Shown here: one piece after another, positions 12,156 to 24,009 of the stretch
Position numbering within the stretch: position 1 is the first letter of the stretch
Layout: each line of letters starts with the position of its first letter
Origin: Pseudo-nitzschia pungens
Taxonomy: Eukaryota > Bacillariophyta > Bacillariophyceae > Bacillariales > Bacillariaceae
Direction: 5' to 3'
DNA length: 64,000 nt
Assembly: GCA_037355855.1 (NCBI GenBank)
Contig: CM074762.1
Span: forward strand, 1,550,001-1,614,000
Notes under the pieces: model-generated
Database searches by the model: none
Told to the model about the DNA's origin: nothing
Seen by the model: only the letters and a program-made list of their open reading frames with translations
Position numbers and translations under genes: made by a program

Positions 12156-13480
12156 GGTTGGTACGGAATTGGAGTAAATGCGGGTGTGGGTGTGGGTATG
12201 AGTTAGAGAAGAATGGAGAGTGTGTGTTCGTGCGTGGACAAGTTACACAGCAACGATGTGAATCTTCGTTCTTCGATGATGTGATGGCAGTGCATTGACG
12301 ATCGAATTGAGAGATGAACAATGAACAGCCACACAGACGAAAGATGGATTTTCTGAGTTTTTTTTAAAAATTCGCCTCTAGTTTGAAACTGATGAGAATG
12401 ACTCGAAAACTAATCCAGCAGGACTCATTAGCTGTACGGTACTCGTAAACCTTACTTTCACGTCTGTGCGTACGTACGAGTTAAGGTTACGTGCCCTCCA
12501 AGTATTTGTACCAAAAAACGGTATGTTGTACCGGTATCTTTCTGCTCTATGAAGGTAAGGTTACTGGAACTTACTACCATTACAAGTACTAGGAGAGCAA
12601 TAGCGGAAGTGGATTGTATTTTGAGAAGTAGAAGTAATAACGAGTATGGATAATTACTCGTAACAGAAAGCGAAGGAATTCATGATGCAAAGAATCCTTC
12701 GGCAATAGCACACGGTAAACTCAGCGAAGGCTTTCCAAAAATCTATGATCCATAGGTGTTCGTCCATAGTAGTAGTAGTCATGTATGGCATGGGACTACT
12801 AATGTATTCCGCGTATTCCATGACCCAGATATTACTATTTTTTGGATGCTAAGAAGGTATTCTGGTTGGAAAATCAAGATCCAGGGTGATTTGAATTTCG
12901 TCACACACGATACTGCCTTTGAATGGGAGATTGCCCTTTCGGATAACGCTGTTGAATGCCAGAGTCAGAGCCTTCATTGATCGTTCTTGCACCGGAATCC
13001 AAGGACGAACACATACTACACATCACAGAGTATGGGGACAGCGCTATCAAATAGTTGAAGGTACTGTCCTGGTAACACTACTATCACCACTGCCTAATGG
13101 TACACAAGAAGCTAAACACACGACGATGTCTATCGATGAATCAAAAACATGAGTAGGTGTAGGTGTAATCGTGTTGTTGAAAAACTTCAATTCGTCTATG
13201 ATATTAGCTACACATGCACGTAACACTATGCGATCAATTTATATCATTGTATTAAGTTGGGCAATGCAGTGCATTTGAACAACATGGTAGCTGGGATATT
13301 GATTTTTACGAGACGTTCCAAATCCAATGCTTACTTTTCGGATCACAAGCGGCGATAACTACATTTGCTCCGAAGGACTCCTATCATTACGAGAAACCTA
13401 CTTCTATCCCCAGGCCCCATGTACTACCCACGTAGCAGGATAACGGCGATGAGCACTCCGCACAAGCTACCAGGGCGTCT
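12156..13480. other. Intergenic, no gene seen
   Basis: A spacer of 1.3 kb upstream of the coiled-coil gene and downstream of the nucleoporin gene. It is AT-rich. It has GTAAGGTTAC-type motifs near 12450, 12483 and 12553. No frame longer than about 77 codons and no recognisable protein similarity. Confidence 0.5.
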
Positions 13481-16400
13481 TTATTTTGGTCGACGAGCTC
13501 GGACAATGCGTCTTCCTCTGCGAGCTGGCCCGCGGCCACCTCCACCACCAGTCCCCATGCTGAACCCTCCACCTTGTTGTGGAGGTGCTTGTTGACCAAA
13601 GCCACCGCCGAATCCACCCGGAGCAGGAGCAGGAGCCGGCGTTCCTCCGAATGCCATCGGTGCAGGAGCACCAGCTGGTGGTTGAGCAGAACCGAAGGTG
13701 GTGACGCTATTTCCAAAAGGTTGTGGAGCAGCAGCTGTTGAGCCAAACGGTGCAGCAGCTGGCGCAGGGTCCAAATGTAATCGGAGCAGGTGTCCCAAAC
13801 GAGGCAGGAGCTGCCGCTGGAGCAGAGCCAAAAGTCGCAGGAGCTTGATTTGTTGATCCAAAATTCATAGGGTTGGAAGAGGCAGGCGTTGATCCGAAGC
13901 CAGAACTAGCTGCTGGTGCTGGGGTTGCGCCGAAGGGTGCAGGAGCAGGCGCATTGGAACCGAATGATGACGTTGCTGGCGCAGCTGCCGGTGTGGAGCC
14001 AAAACTAAATGGAGCAGCCTGTGATGCTATTCGAGCCAAAGCTTGCGGATGGAGCTGGAGCTGCGCCAAAGCTTTGCGATGGCGGGGCACCAAAGGTAGG
14101 AGCAGTGGCCGGTGTTGCACCAAAGGTAGGAGCGGGTGCTGGTGTTGCGCCAAAGGTAGGAGCAGGGGCCGGCGTTGAGCCAAAGGTCGCGGCAGGGGCC
14201 GGAGTTGAGCCAAAGGTCGGGGCAGGTGCAGGGGCCGGAGTTGAGCCAAAGTTTGTGGCGGGTGCTGGAGCTGCAGCAAAGCTTACTGCGGGAGCGGGAG
14301 CTGGAGCAGCACCGAAACTTGGCGCTGGTGTGGCGCCGAAAGTAGGTGCTGCTTTGGACGTCGGTGCTGCTGGCGTAGACCCAAAGGCTGGAGCTTTGTC
14401 TGAAGAATTACTTTGGCTACTAGCATCCGCAGATGATTTCCCAAAAGTGAACGCTGGGGCTGGGGCTGGAGCACTAGCTGGTGGTGCAGGTGCAGGACTC
14501 CCAAAAGTAAATGGTGCTGGTGCTGGTGCACCTACAACTTTGGCAGATGAAGAATTTCCAAAAGAGAAAGTTGGCTTACTCGATGATGGCGCATTTGAGT
14601 CGTCGTCACTTCGACGCTTTTTCTTCGAGCTTGCATCGTCATTATCTTTTGTAATCACGCTGCCAAGTGGAGGACCTGCAGCACTGCTTGGTTCTGTCGA
14701 TGCCTTCGTTTTTCCAAATGAAAACGTAGAAGTTGTTGCTGGTGTGGTTGGAGCATCGGAGGCTGGCGCAGAGCTACTCCCAATAGAGAATCCAGTGTTA
14801 GAAGCTGGAAAAGTTGTTAAAGATGCTGAAGAGCCGCTTCCAAAAGAAAAGGCCGGCGCACTTTTTAACGCAGAACTATCAGCATCTTTCTTTCGCTTCT
14901 GGTCATTTTGCTTCGGAGACGGTTTGGGGGATTCTGCTTTAGGAGCTTCGATTGTGCTCTTTTTATTTCCAAATGAGAACTTTGGCGCTGTCGACGTTGC
15001 TCCAGAATCTAATTTAGCAGATGAATTTACCGAATTCGTGGCAGAAGAGGATCCAAAACTGAACGGAATTTTCGCCGTATTAGCTGTCGATGGACTTGAT
15101 GCCGTCACCGATGCTGGTGCTGGAGCAGCCGTTCCACCAAACTGAAAGCCACCAGTTTTTGTTTTGCTGGTACTGGAAGGTGCTGGGGCTGGCGAACTGC
15201 CAAATTTAAATCCATCGGTTTTAGTCAAGGGTGTCGAACTTAAAGTGGCAACCCCTTGCGAAGACGCACTGTTAAATTTGAAAGCACCTTGTTTGGTACC
15301 AGGTGACAATGTGGGTTTGGGAGGTGCTGGGGCGGGCGGACTTCCAAATTGGAAACCACCCATTTCGGTTGTGCCAGCTGTACTGGATGCGGCAGGGGCA
15401 GGGGCAGCACCAAATTTGAATACACTCTTTTTGGTTGAGGCGCTGGTTTCAGATGTCGCAGGTGCGGCACCAAATGTGAAACCACCAGGTTTAGCTGCAC
15501 CTGCGCTTGCACCACTTGATGCAGCTGATTTAGCTCCTCCAAAAGAGAATCCAGTAGATGATATCGCACCTCCGGAAGCAGAAGAACTCGCGACACCCCC
15601 TCCACCAAATGAAAATCCACTACTGCTGATTGATCCAGGTGCACTTGTTTTAGCCGAAGAAGCCGAAGATTTCGTTTTATCTTTCTTATCGTTGCTTCCC
15701 CCGTCCAGTAGCGCCTCGCAAGCCTCGCACGTGGTCCTCTCCTTCGGATTTGGCACGCCACACGCGGCACATTTTATCATTTTTTCTTGATCTAAGTGAG
15801 CATATCCTTTGAAAAGATCACCCCAGCCCTCTGTTTTTAATTCGGTAGATCTACAAGCAAGGCACTTCCTTTGTTTCTTCAGTGCATCGTCATATATCGT
15901 ATTCTGGCAATGAGATTCATCGTCATGGTTTTTGAATCCACATTCAGGGCATTCCCATTTTTCAGGCTTGGCTCGCTTTGATGTCTGTTCCATTTCCTGC
16001 TCCTCTTCGTCATCATTTTCGACCACCGTCCTGTCCTTCTTCTTACCAACAAATAGAGGCTTCTGATTAAATTGAGGCGGGGGTGCCATAGGGTAGCATG
16101 CCTTAAAGTCTTTCGTTGGTGGGTACAGACCACTCGTGTACCACTTCGATACAATTCCGGTTCCGACCATAGCCGATGAATCAAACGATTCTCGTTCTCC
16201 AGCTGCGCTCCATTCGAGGTAATCACCATTAACAATCATGTTCTTGTCAGGAAGAACGGGGAATTTTTCCACAGATTCAGTTGCAGGCTTCTGCGAAAGA
16301 TTGGGGCGTTTCACCTTCAGCAATGCGCGTTTCGGTGGCTGGGACGAAGGAGGGGGCATGTTCTCGTCCTCGTCATTGACATCGTCCCTCGTCGGTTATC

Positions 16401-17403
16401 GTAGATTCGATGCCCGAAGTCTTCAGTGTAAGGCGTTGCCTTTCGCTTGGAAGCCCGTGCCTTGTTTATGTCCTTTGCAGGGGTAGCAACAATATTTTCG
16501 ATCGGAGAATTCGAGTTCTTCACATCGTCACCAAACTCAACTCTTCTCTTCTTCTTCGATAAAACTTCGGCACCCGAGTCGCCGTCATCGTCGCGTGCTA
16601 TAAGCTCGCTTTCCATTAGTAAGCACAGGATCATCGGTACCAGGAGGTGGTTGCTGTGCCAGTCTACCAGTAACTCCTTGCTGTCCACCAGCAAGCAGCC
16701 GTCTCCCTGGTTTGATCCGACTGATGGATGTGCGAAAGTTGTTATCGGCCTCGATCTTTTGGTTCGTGGCAACAATGCTGGCACGTGCATTCATTAAGAG
16801 CTTATTAATTTCCCCCTTGTTTCTCGATCCACTGTTACTTCTTTTGTTGATGGTCAAAAGTCTACTAGGATTGTATCCTCTGCGGCGTTGCGGTCGAGCG
16901 ACTGGAGCAACCTTTGTCGAATTCAACATGCTTCTGCGAGTGCTCTGGGTGGTATTGCTTTTGGCACGCAAGTCGCCTACCGAGAATTGTATACCGTTGG
17001 CTGTCGCCGTGGTTGATCCCTTCCAGGGTGATTTAGCTGGTAGTGCTGATGCTCGTCCCGATGACGCTGATGATGCCAATGCTGATGTTGTCTGATTTCG
17101 CCGTCCGGAGAGAGATTGCGTTGCTGTCTGTTCGTTCGTCGTCTGTTGTTGCATATAATTCGTTCTTGAGAGTGGCTTGACTTCCACCCCTGCCACTGGA
17201 GTTCCAAAATTCAGTTGTTCGGGAGATTTCACATTGTCGAATCCTCGTGGAAATGGTCCTGGTGATTTTGACGCCGTAGATGTAGTACTGGAATCTACAC
17301 GGCTCGACTTCTTGCTTGAAAACCACGACGAGGGTCCAAATAACGCTCTCGTCCATGTAGGAGTCTTCGGCTCGGTGTTGCTATTCTCGGGAGTTGAGGA
17401 CAT
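13481..17403 (-). CDS. FG-repeat nucleoporin with zinc fingers (Nup153/Nup1/Nup136-like), frame-broken
   Basis: Nuclear pore basket-type nucleoporin. The N-terminal ~270 residues are basic and Ser/Thr-rich (TPTWTRALFGPSSWF, RRRGYNPSRLLTINKR). Next come a region with WECPECGFKN and IKCAACGVPNPKERTTCEACE, which are RanBP2-like Cys4 zinc fingers, and then about 700 residues of FSFG/FG repeats separated by Pro/Ala/Ser linkers. The basic C-terminus ends RRGRRIVRARRP, as in the Nup153/Nup1 group. The reading frame changes four times by one base (near 16615-16620, 16386-16388, 14018-14036 and 13767-13769). Correcting these (-1, +1, -1, -1) gives exactly 1307 codons. The start is the ATG at 17403; the frame extends to a GTG at 17418. 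FG repeats bind transport receptors and Ran. Confidence 0.85.
13767..13769 (-). other. Frame break 4 of the nucleoporin gene
   Basis: In a GGG run (plus strand). Upstream frame reads ...ASFGTPAPITFGP; downstream continues APAAAPFGSTAAAPQPFG in a frame offset by one. Removing one base of the run makes the FG repeat array continuous. Confidence 0.6.
14018..14036 (-). other. Frame break 3 of the nucleoporin gene
   Basis: The upstream frame ends ...SFGSNSITG and then hits a stop at 14005. The downstream FG repeats continue as AAPFSFGSTPAAAP one base out of phase. Removing one base of the CC pair at 14018-14019 (plus strand) gives an uninterrupted FG array. Confidence 0.55.
16386..16388 (-). other. 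Frame break 2 of the nucleoporin gene
   Basis: A CCC run on the plus strand. The upstream frame reads ...GHRIYDNRRG; the downstream frame reads DDVNDEDENMPPPSSQ. One extra base in this run would join them, so here a base appears to be missing rather than added. Confidence 0.55.
16611..16620 (-). other. Frame break 1 of the nucleoporin gene
   Basis: The N-terminal frame ...GTDDPVLT runs to a stop at 16585, while the next segment ESELIARDDDGDSGAEV lies one base out of phase. Removing one base around the AAT/TTA sequence rejoins them. A 22-nt GT-AG 'intron' would also fit the frame but is far shorter than any other intron in the window. Confidence 0.5.
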
Positions 17404-18583
17404 TGTTGACGCGGACACTTAAAATACCTTACTCGTCAGTTTCATGTACTCATGTAATTAGGTTTTTTGAGTTCATTGACAGTCGAGACAAAGCATCGAA
17501 CAAGAGAAAAGTGAAGCGCTTACCACTTTTTTTGGTTGGACCGCAGCCGTGATCATGAATTTCAGAATTTCAGTAGAGGCTCTACCAGTAAGCAAGGTCA
17601 CTTGTGCTGCTAAGGTTACTACCTGTAACCCCCGGACCATGAAGTGTACTAGGCTCGTGTGCGGTGCTGCGTGTGCCTTGAAAATTGGAAACGCCCTGGC
17701 GGTGGGGGTGGAGGCTGGAATGTCTATCAGCATACGGTACGTAGTAGATCTGAACCCTAAGATTACAGGTACCGGTAGCACCGATAGTGTTAGAATTCCA
17801 TGCACGAATGACAGAACCAGATTGTATCAGCTGAAAGAGTAACCTTACCGTACAGGTAAGTACCGGTAATTTACGCGTCTATTAGAAGTACTACGTACGG
17901 TAGTACAGTAGTAAGTTCGTAGTACAAGTACGAGTACCTTACCATTAATTACTTAGTAAGATTTCGTAACTTAGTTACTCATACTTCGTGTTGTTTTACA
18001 TTAGGTTTGAGTCATTCGACTCAAATTCACATTTTCGGGCGGCCAGACAACCTACAGGTACTCGTATGAGTACGTACGGACGTGTATTCAACAATACGTT
18101 CATAACCATACGAAGCCCATAACTTCATTGGACGTTGTAAAAACAATGATAATAATTGCATTCGTAACTGAAAACGGATAAATACTTAGGAGATACGACA
18201 TGACTTGCGACAATTTTAAAAAGCTGTTGTATTAAAAAACCGTTAGTCACTTTTTGGGTGTAAGGTGTTCAATACGCCAACCCATAAACCGCTTCATCTT
18301 TTTTTGAGATAGGCGGGTGCAATTGTGAGTTCCAGCGTTCAAGCAATCAGTTGCCGGATAAGATAGTGATAAAGAAGCAAGAGTGCAAGTGGCTGACATT
18401 CATAAAAGAGAAAGTGAAATACCTTTATCATCAATCGATCGATCTCAGTCAAAAAGGAAAACATACATCATTCGGTGTATTTCGATTGGGGAATTCATCC
18501 CACTGTGCTTGGTTGCATTTCTCCTTGCAGCAAAATTTTCATCGTAATCTTTCCAACTTACCTAGTCGTCTAAGATTTTTGTG
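17404..18583. promoter_or_regulatory. Divergent spacer, repeat-motif rich
   Basis: Spacer of 1.2 kb between two divergent start codons, so it should hold both promoters. AT-rich. GTAAGGTTAC/GTAACCTTAC-type motifs lie near 17607 and 17840, and a cluster of GTACG/TACCGGTA-like palindromic words spans 17840-18080. Short frames at 17473-17842 on both strands have no supporting features. Confidence 0.4.
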
Positions 18584-21500
18584 ATGGGAGCTCAAGCATC
18601 GAAACCAGTTGTTAAACCTCCGGAAGATTGGGAACGACATGAAGTCAGGAGGCCTTTCGAGGTCATCTCACCTTGCTCCGATATCTCAAACCCTTCGGAC
18701 TTCAACAGAGTGCGATATCTTCGACAAACGCAGCAGTATGAACTCGTACCACCCCCTCCGCCACATCAACGACAACAAAGCTTCAACCGTGGTGGCACTA
18801 CAGAAGAAAGCACACCCTTCAACCCGAACAGACCCTTGCAAAGAAGAACTTCGAACAAAAGCAGTAGTAACAATCCCCACAACCTCCCAGTAGCTGTCAA
18901 AGTGCGAAGAAGTAGCAGCACAGCAGGACAAAGAAGTAGTATCACTAGAAACAACAGGGATAGTGGAGAGATTCTTGCGCCCGGAGCCTTTTACTTTCCC
19001 ACTAAAGAATCGGAAAGACGGGCAGAACGTGTTGCAAAGAAGATACCGAAACCGGAACACCAACAGATTGTACAACATCTGGCAACGAAGCAAAATGATG
19101 ACAAAAAGAAGAATATGATCAGCAGCATGAAGGAAAATATGGTCAACATTGGCATCAAACAGAAAACCAAGTCCCTACGGCGAGGTGCTCGTAAAGCTGC
19201 GAAGAAAATGAAAAAAAAGAAAGATACTATCAAACGAATTGCCCTTGCTGTCGCAACCTCGTGCTTGGAAGACACAAAAAACGTGCGCGAAGAAGAAATG
19301 GTAGCGTATGCTGAAAAAGAACGTCAACTCGCCGTAACACGTGACTTAGCGGTATACCAGTCGGAAAGAAAACCTTCGATTTCTCAAAAGAGAACTCGTC
19401 GTCGTTCTGAAATCATTGCACCTGGTGATCTAAAAGCTACCACCTACCGAAAAAAAGAGGTTAACCAGAATAAAGTTCAGACGGACTACGATATACAAAA
19501 GGACGACTATTCCAAGAACCAAGGAAACCATCAAAATGAAATGGAAAGAGTTACCTCTATTGCTTTGCACCAAGAAGACATTTACTTTGCTCGATTGTCG
19601 CTTTCTCCTAGTGCAAAACACGGAGCATCGCCCTTCGTTCAAAGCAAGGGTTCTAACAGAGTAACTTCAATTCTCGAGAGCAAAACTGCACGTCCTGACT
19701 CGACGGGGGACGTTCAGAGCACACCCATGAATCGTCGACGTGCGTCTGTGGACTCACCCATGGACACTCCTGTCAGTGATCTATTCAGCGCGAGTGATTC
19801 CCTTCCAGAAAAGAGAGGCAACGATTATTTGATCGAGTCATTAAAATCTCAAAACAACGACATTTCTCCTGTGAGCAGTCTCATGCGATTTTACACCAAG
19901 ACAGGACCGATGGAATCGTCTCCAGATTCCTACTGTTCCGATGAAGATGAGGACCACGTCAAAGTTTTCACTGACGAACAGAGTGATGCTAGCAGCCAAA
20001 GAAAGGGAAGCAGGAAATTGTCCTCGAAGAATACAACACGAAGGCAGAGTCACGAGTCTCAAAGTTCTTTATACACTGTCGAATCCAAAGCGTACAAAAA
20101 ATTTGATGGAACAGATCTAAAACTCCTAGCTGACTACGATGAAGTTCTTCATGTGAAAGAAACGGATGTTTTGTCGTCCTACATTCAATCTGCGGAGAAA
20201 AGGGAAGGTTCACAAAGAAGTAGGATGAAGAAGAACAAATCAAAGCACGGAAAACCAAAAGTGAGCAAACTGGAGTCTCTTTTCAGACCGATCTTACCAG
20301 CCTTGTCGACGGACGATGCACAAAGTATGTCTAGCTACGATCCGTACGAGATTAAAGTTACTGAATCAGCACCAGGGATCATTCAGGCAGCAAATTATAT
20401 CTCTCTCGGCGTTCGGCGTTCGTCATCGTCGAGTGGAAGTAGCATGAGATCCAAGCGGGATGCTCTAGAAAGCCCTTCGATGTCTGTATTGTCTATTGAC
20501 TCACAACGGAAAACATCTCTTGGTACGAATAAGGATATGGTTTCAAGTCAAGCGAATCTCAATTCCGAGTTCTTGTTCACGGATGATTATGGCCCAGTGG
20601 CCGTTGCTCGAGACCCAAATGAAAGACGTAATTCTGAAACATTTTCTATTTCTACTGCAGGAGCAAGAAGTCGAATTGCGCAGAAATCTTCTCAAAAGGG
20701 TATTGCCATTCCAATTAGGAAGGTCGAGAATGGATTCGACGATATCAGTGTAGATAATAGTAGTCTCCGTAGCGAAAGACGTGTTCGCTTTTCGAAAGAA
20801 TCAGTCCACATGATATCAAAGGAAGAGCCCGAAGTATCCGTTGACGAAGGTGATAAATTTGTAGCACCCTCGACAAGACGAAATCAGTCAACTGCCCCAG
20901 CTCCAGAAGAAGCTCCACATGACGAGCTTGCAGGAGATGAATTTCATGAAGAAATAGGTCACATTGAAGAAGCTATGGCGTACCCAGAAGATGAGAGACT
21001 AGATGTGGAAACTACGACACCATCACCGTTTTCTAGGTTTCAGCCTGGCGTTGGAGCTGACATTAGAAGGGCTGATTCTGTCGCTGAAAGTATTGATCTC
21101 CCAGAAGTTGAAACTAAAATATACCAGCGCAGAAGCTCAGGAAGCGTTCAAAGTGTCCGATCAGCCAATTCCCTCCCTGAGAGTATACCAGAAGAAGAAA
21201 CGGAAGACCGTGAAGCCGAAGAAGAACAGACAGAATCTTCACCAGGTTCTGTTCATTGGACGTACAGTAAGAATGGTGTGACGCCGTATGTCCCTGGAAG
21301 GTCCGCAGCGAATCCAACGAAATCCCCATATTTCCGATATCAGAATGCCAAAACGAAATTCAACACTGAGCACCTCATCGTCCCTAAGAAGAGTCCTAAG
21401 AAGAGCCCTAAGAAGAGCCCCGTTAAAATACTACGCAAAGGATCTGGAGGTCTCGTTTCCGTCAGAATCCAGGAGCTCAACCATAGGGTCAACGAGGTTC

Positions 21501-22195
21501 GCAAGCTCAAGAGGATGAGAAAGAAAATGACAAATCCCAGATTGCACACCCACAATTTCGACAACACGCAACCAGTTAGAAATAGAGCGCTCATCAACTA
21601 CAAGACAAACATTGGTTCGGCGGATATTGAGAAGAGCAACAATCTGATGGCGGCAAAGTTCAACTTGATTCCAGATGTAGATGACGATGATGATGAATCT
21701 ACTTTCTCTGCAGAGATCGACAAGAATTCTCTTGTTGCTTCAGAAAAAATAGGAGATGACGATGATGCCAGTAGAATGTCTGAAATGACGGGTGTCACAT
21801 CCATTGCTACCATTCGTAAGCAAAGAAATTCGCGTGGACTTAGCGTGAGTAGTCGAACGACAACGTCATCTGGGATCAGCAACCTGAAAAAACAGGTGTT
21901 CCGATCGTCGGATGGAACACAAAGTCTTGCCTCGATTGGCGACAGCACATCAATGTCATCAATCATTCACGAGGAAAATGAAAACTACCTCCCCTTTCGG
22001 TCGACATCTTGTACAGTTGTAAACCCAAGCGAGCAGCAAGCGCTGCGTTTATCACCGAACAAAGGAACCCCAGCGATGAAATGGAGGTCGTTGGCAGCTG
22101 CAGCTGCAGAAAAGGATGCTCTCAAAGCAAGTGCAAGCAAACCTAGAAAGGGATTGGCTGTTCGAAGTGTGAACAACGCCCAATATTACCGTTAG
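18584..22195 (+). CDS. Large disordered N-myristoylated protein, unknown function
   Basis: A single-exon frame of 1203 residues with no recognised domain. The ATG at 18584 gives MGAQASKP, a good N-myristoylation sequence (Gly2, Ser6), which supports this start over the GTG just before it and suggests membrane association. The body is Ser/Arg/Glu/Asp-rich and low in hydrophobic residues, hence probably disordered. It carries a basic segment (GARKAAKKMKKKKDTIKR), many potential phosphorylation sites, a KKSPKKSPKKSPVK block near residue 932 and a D-rich run (DVDDDDDE). A Pro stretch (VPPPPPPHQ) lies near the N-terminus. A membrane-tethered scaffold or kinase substrate is possible, but that is inference. 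Codon use is more AT-rich than in SEC23 or the flavoprotein gene. Confidence 0.8.
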   Translation: MGAQASKPVVKPPEDWERHEVRRPFEVISPCSDISNPSDFNRVRYLRQTQQYELVPPPPPHQRQQSFNRGGTTEESTPFNPNRPLQRRTSNKSSSNNPHNLPVAVKVRRSSSTAGQRSSITRNNRDSGEILAPGAFYFPTKESERRAERVAKKIPKPEHQQIVQHLATKQNDDKKKNMISSMKENMVNIGIKQKTKSLRRGARKAAKKMKKKKDTIKRIALAVATSCLEDTKNVREEEMVAYAEKERQLAVTRDLAVYQSERKPSISQKRTRRRSEIIAPGDLKATTYRKKEVNQNKVQTDYDIQKDDYSKNQGNHQNEMERVTSIALHQEDIYFARLSLSPSAKHGASPFVQSKGSNRVTSILESKTARPDSTGDVQSTPMNRRRASVDSPMDTPVSDLFSASDSLPEKRGNDYLIESLKSQNNDISPVSSLMRFYTKTGPMESSPDSYCSDEDEDHVKVFTDEQSDASSQRKGSRKLSSKNTTRRQSHESQSSLYTVESKAYKKFDGTDLKLLADYDEVLHVKETDVLSSYIQSAEKREGSQRSRMKKNKSKHGKPKVSKLESLFRPILPALSTDDAQSMSSYDPYEIKVTESAPGIIQAANYISLGVRRSSSSSGSSMRSKRDALESPSMSVLSIDSQRKTSLGTNKDMVSSQANLNSEFLFTDDYGPVAVARDPNERRNSETFSISTAGARSRIAQKSSQKGIAIPIRKVENGFDDISVDNSSLRSERRVRFSKESVHMISKEEPEVSVDEGDKFVAPSTRRNQSTAPAPEEAPHDELAGDEFHEEIGHIEEAMAYPEDERLDVETTTPSPFSRFQPGVGADIRRADSVAESIDLPEVETKIYQRRSSGSVQSVRSANSLPESIPEEETEDREAEEEQTESSPGSVHWTYSKNGVTPYVPGRSAANPTKSPYFRYQNAKTKFNTEHLIVPKKSPKKSPKKSPVKILRKGSGGLVSVRIQELNHRVNEVRKLKRMRKKMTNPRLHTHNFDNTQPVRNRALINYKTNIGSADIEKSNNLMAAKFNLIPDVDDDDDESTFSAEIDKNSLVASEKIGDDDDASRMSEMTGVTSIATIRKQRNSRGLSVSSRTTTSSGISNLKKQVFRSSDGTQSLASIGDSTSMSSIIHEENENYLPFRSTSCTVVNPSEQQALRLSPNKGTPAMKWRSLAAAAAEKDALKASASKPRKGLAVRSVNNAQYYR

Positions 22196-24009
22196 TTTTA
22201 GATAGGAAGAAATCAAGCATCGCTATCTGTTTTTGTCCGATAGTGATCTTTTTAAGGAATTATTGAATATGAAACACCATTCTGTAAGCTCGTTAGTCAA
22301 AAAGTATCTTTCAATTGTTTCAACTAGAGGGTATGTGATACAAACTACATTGGTGGTCCCATCATTATGTCGCGGTAAATGATCGGCACAACATAAAAGC
22401 ATAAAGAACATTACCTGAATTTGGAAATCTTCGATGACATAATAATACAAAGTATGCAAATTCTCTGAATCAGCAATGCACCACAGGACAATTGTATACA
22501 ACTTCTTTGAAAAAGTAGATCTTCACGTAGGTTGTCTGCTGAATCATCGTAGAGAGACTCTTCATCGAGGAAAGAAAGGGATTCAACTCAAAATCATTAT
22601 TATTATTACAAATTCTTACCAAGTATTTGCTTCCAAATGTGATGTTTTCTTTTGTATGGTTCAAAAAACATTTTAAGAACTGAAGCTCCCAGGTGCACTA
22701 CTAGACTATCACAAATATCAAAACTTTAAGTAGTGTGGAGCTCACTCTGCTGCATCATGCAAAACAAATCCATTACTCTGTATGGCAGTAGACATTCTTG
22801 TTAGACATCCCACTCTAAATCATACGCCAGATACTAGTAACATGCTGCTGTTCATACTAGTTAAGTCACCACTAGTACTAGTAGTAGTGCCGGTAATTCC
22901 AAAGCCCCACCACCCGTTGTTTGAGGTGTGCTGATTTGACACTAAGGTTTACCATCTGAAATTCTGCTGTTTTGGGAGGAATGAGACTAACTTCGAAAAA
23001 ATTATATTTCAACGAAATGCCTCACACTCTTTGGAAGGCATGAAATCACAAATCACATCATGTTCAGATTTTCTTTGAAGCTGAAATGCTGACAAAGCAA
23101 TGTGTGAGGACCATTACATCAGCACTGCCGTACGGGAAGGTTACTCGTGAAATAATTGAAAATGTCTCAGGCGTACTGGAGCGCTGGCACGGTCGAAAGT
23201 TCTTATTTTTTTCTTTCGTGAATCTAGGAACTTCGAATTCTTGTACAGACTACGAAGCATTATTTTTTTGGTCGGTATCCCCTGAACGTAAAAAAGATTG
23301 TGCTTCTTGGATGGTGACCGTATCCAAAACGACACTTTTTTGGAATGATATTTTTGGCGAACGCAAGCCATGCATCGGTAGCACTCGCCAAGAACCAACG
23401 AGGTCCTCTTTTCCGCCAATCAAAATTCAGATCTTTGTTTTCTTCCAGCGGTAAGATTTTGTGACCAATTTTTTTCGGTTTCCACTTTGGATAGGTTGTT
23501 CTTGTACCCTCACTACAAGCTTGTACGGAAGTATGGAAACTGTAAACACTATTTTTACCGCGATGATGGATACAAAACATTCTATGAACAAAAGTTACCA
23601 AGTATGAAGTACCAGGTAGAGCCTACTTACCGGTAACCTTACTTCGTACGATACTGCGTATTATTTAAAAACATCTTTGGTATCACCCGTTCTGTTGTTA
23701 TACGTGAGAGTAATACGGTACTCGTACTCTATGGGTGACCTTGTTGTAAAGGTGTTTCTGCTCGTGCACGGTAACCTTACGAACAGCAAGAATAGGACTT
23801 TGGCGCCTAGCGACAAAAAAAATACCCTAACGAATCTGTACTGAATGTGTACGAGCTAGTACTTTTGATACGGAATTGTAGATCTCTTCCCCGAGACTTT
23901 CACCTTTCACAACAACTTGCATTTTCGCCCTTGAGAACGACAAGTCACCAGAGAAGAGTGAAACCAAACCAAACGGATCTGAACCGAAACGACAAAAAGA
24001 AAACAAACA
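22196..24009. other. Intergenic, no gene seen
   Basis: An AT-rich spacer of 1.8 kb. Content: CTAGTA/TACTAG trinucleotide-rich words near 22835-22890, and GTAAGGTTAC-type motifs near 23143, 23632 and 23768, the last two probably within reach of the kinase promoter. Frames here (such as 23086-23454) have no supporting features. Confidence 0.5.

Noticed and set aside
14009..15790. Long plus-strand frames rich in Gly/Ala/Val (14009-15145, 15164-15790)
   Set aside because: Antisense of the FG-repeat coding region; the repeat periodicity explains their openness.
16585..16630. A 22-nt GT-AG intron in the nucleoporin gene
   Set aside because: It would fix the frame but is about a quarter of the length of the shortest other intron here; a one-base indel is simpler.
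17473..17842. Paired frames on both strands upstream of the nucleoporin gene
   Set aside because: They overlap in antisense, lie in a divergent promoter spacer and have no recognisable feature.
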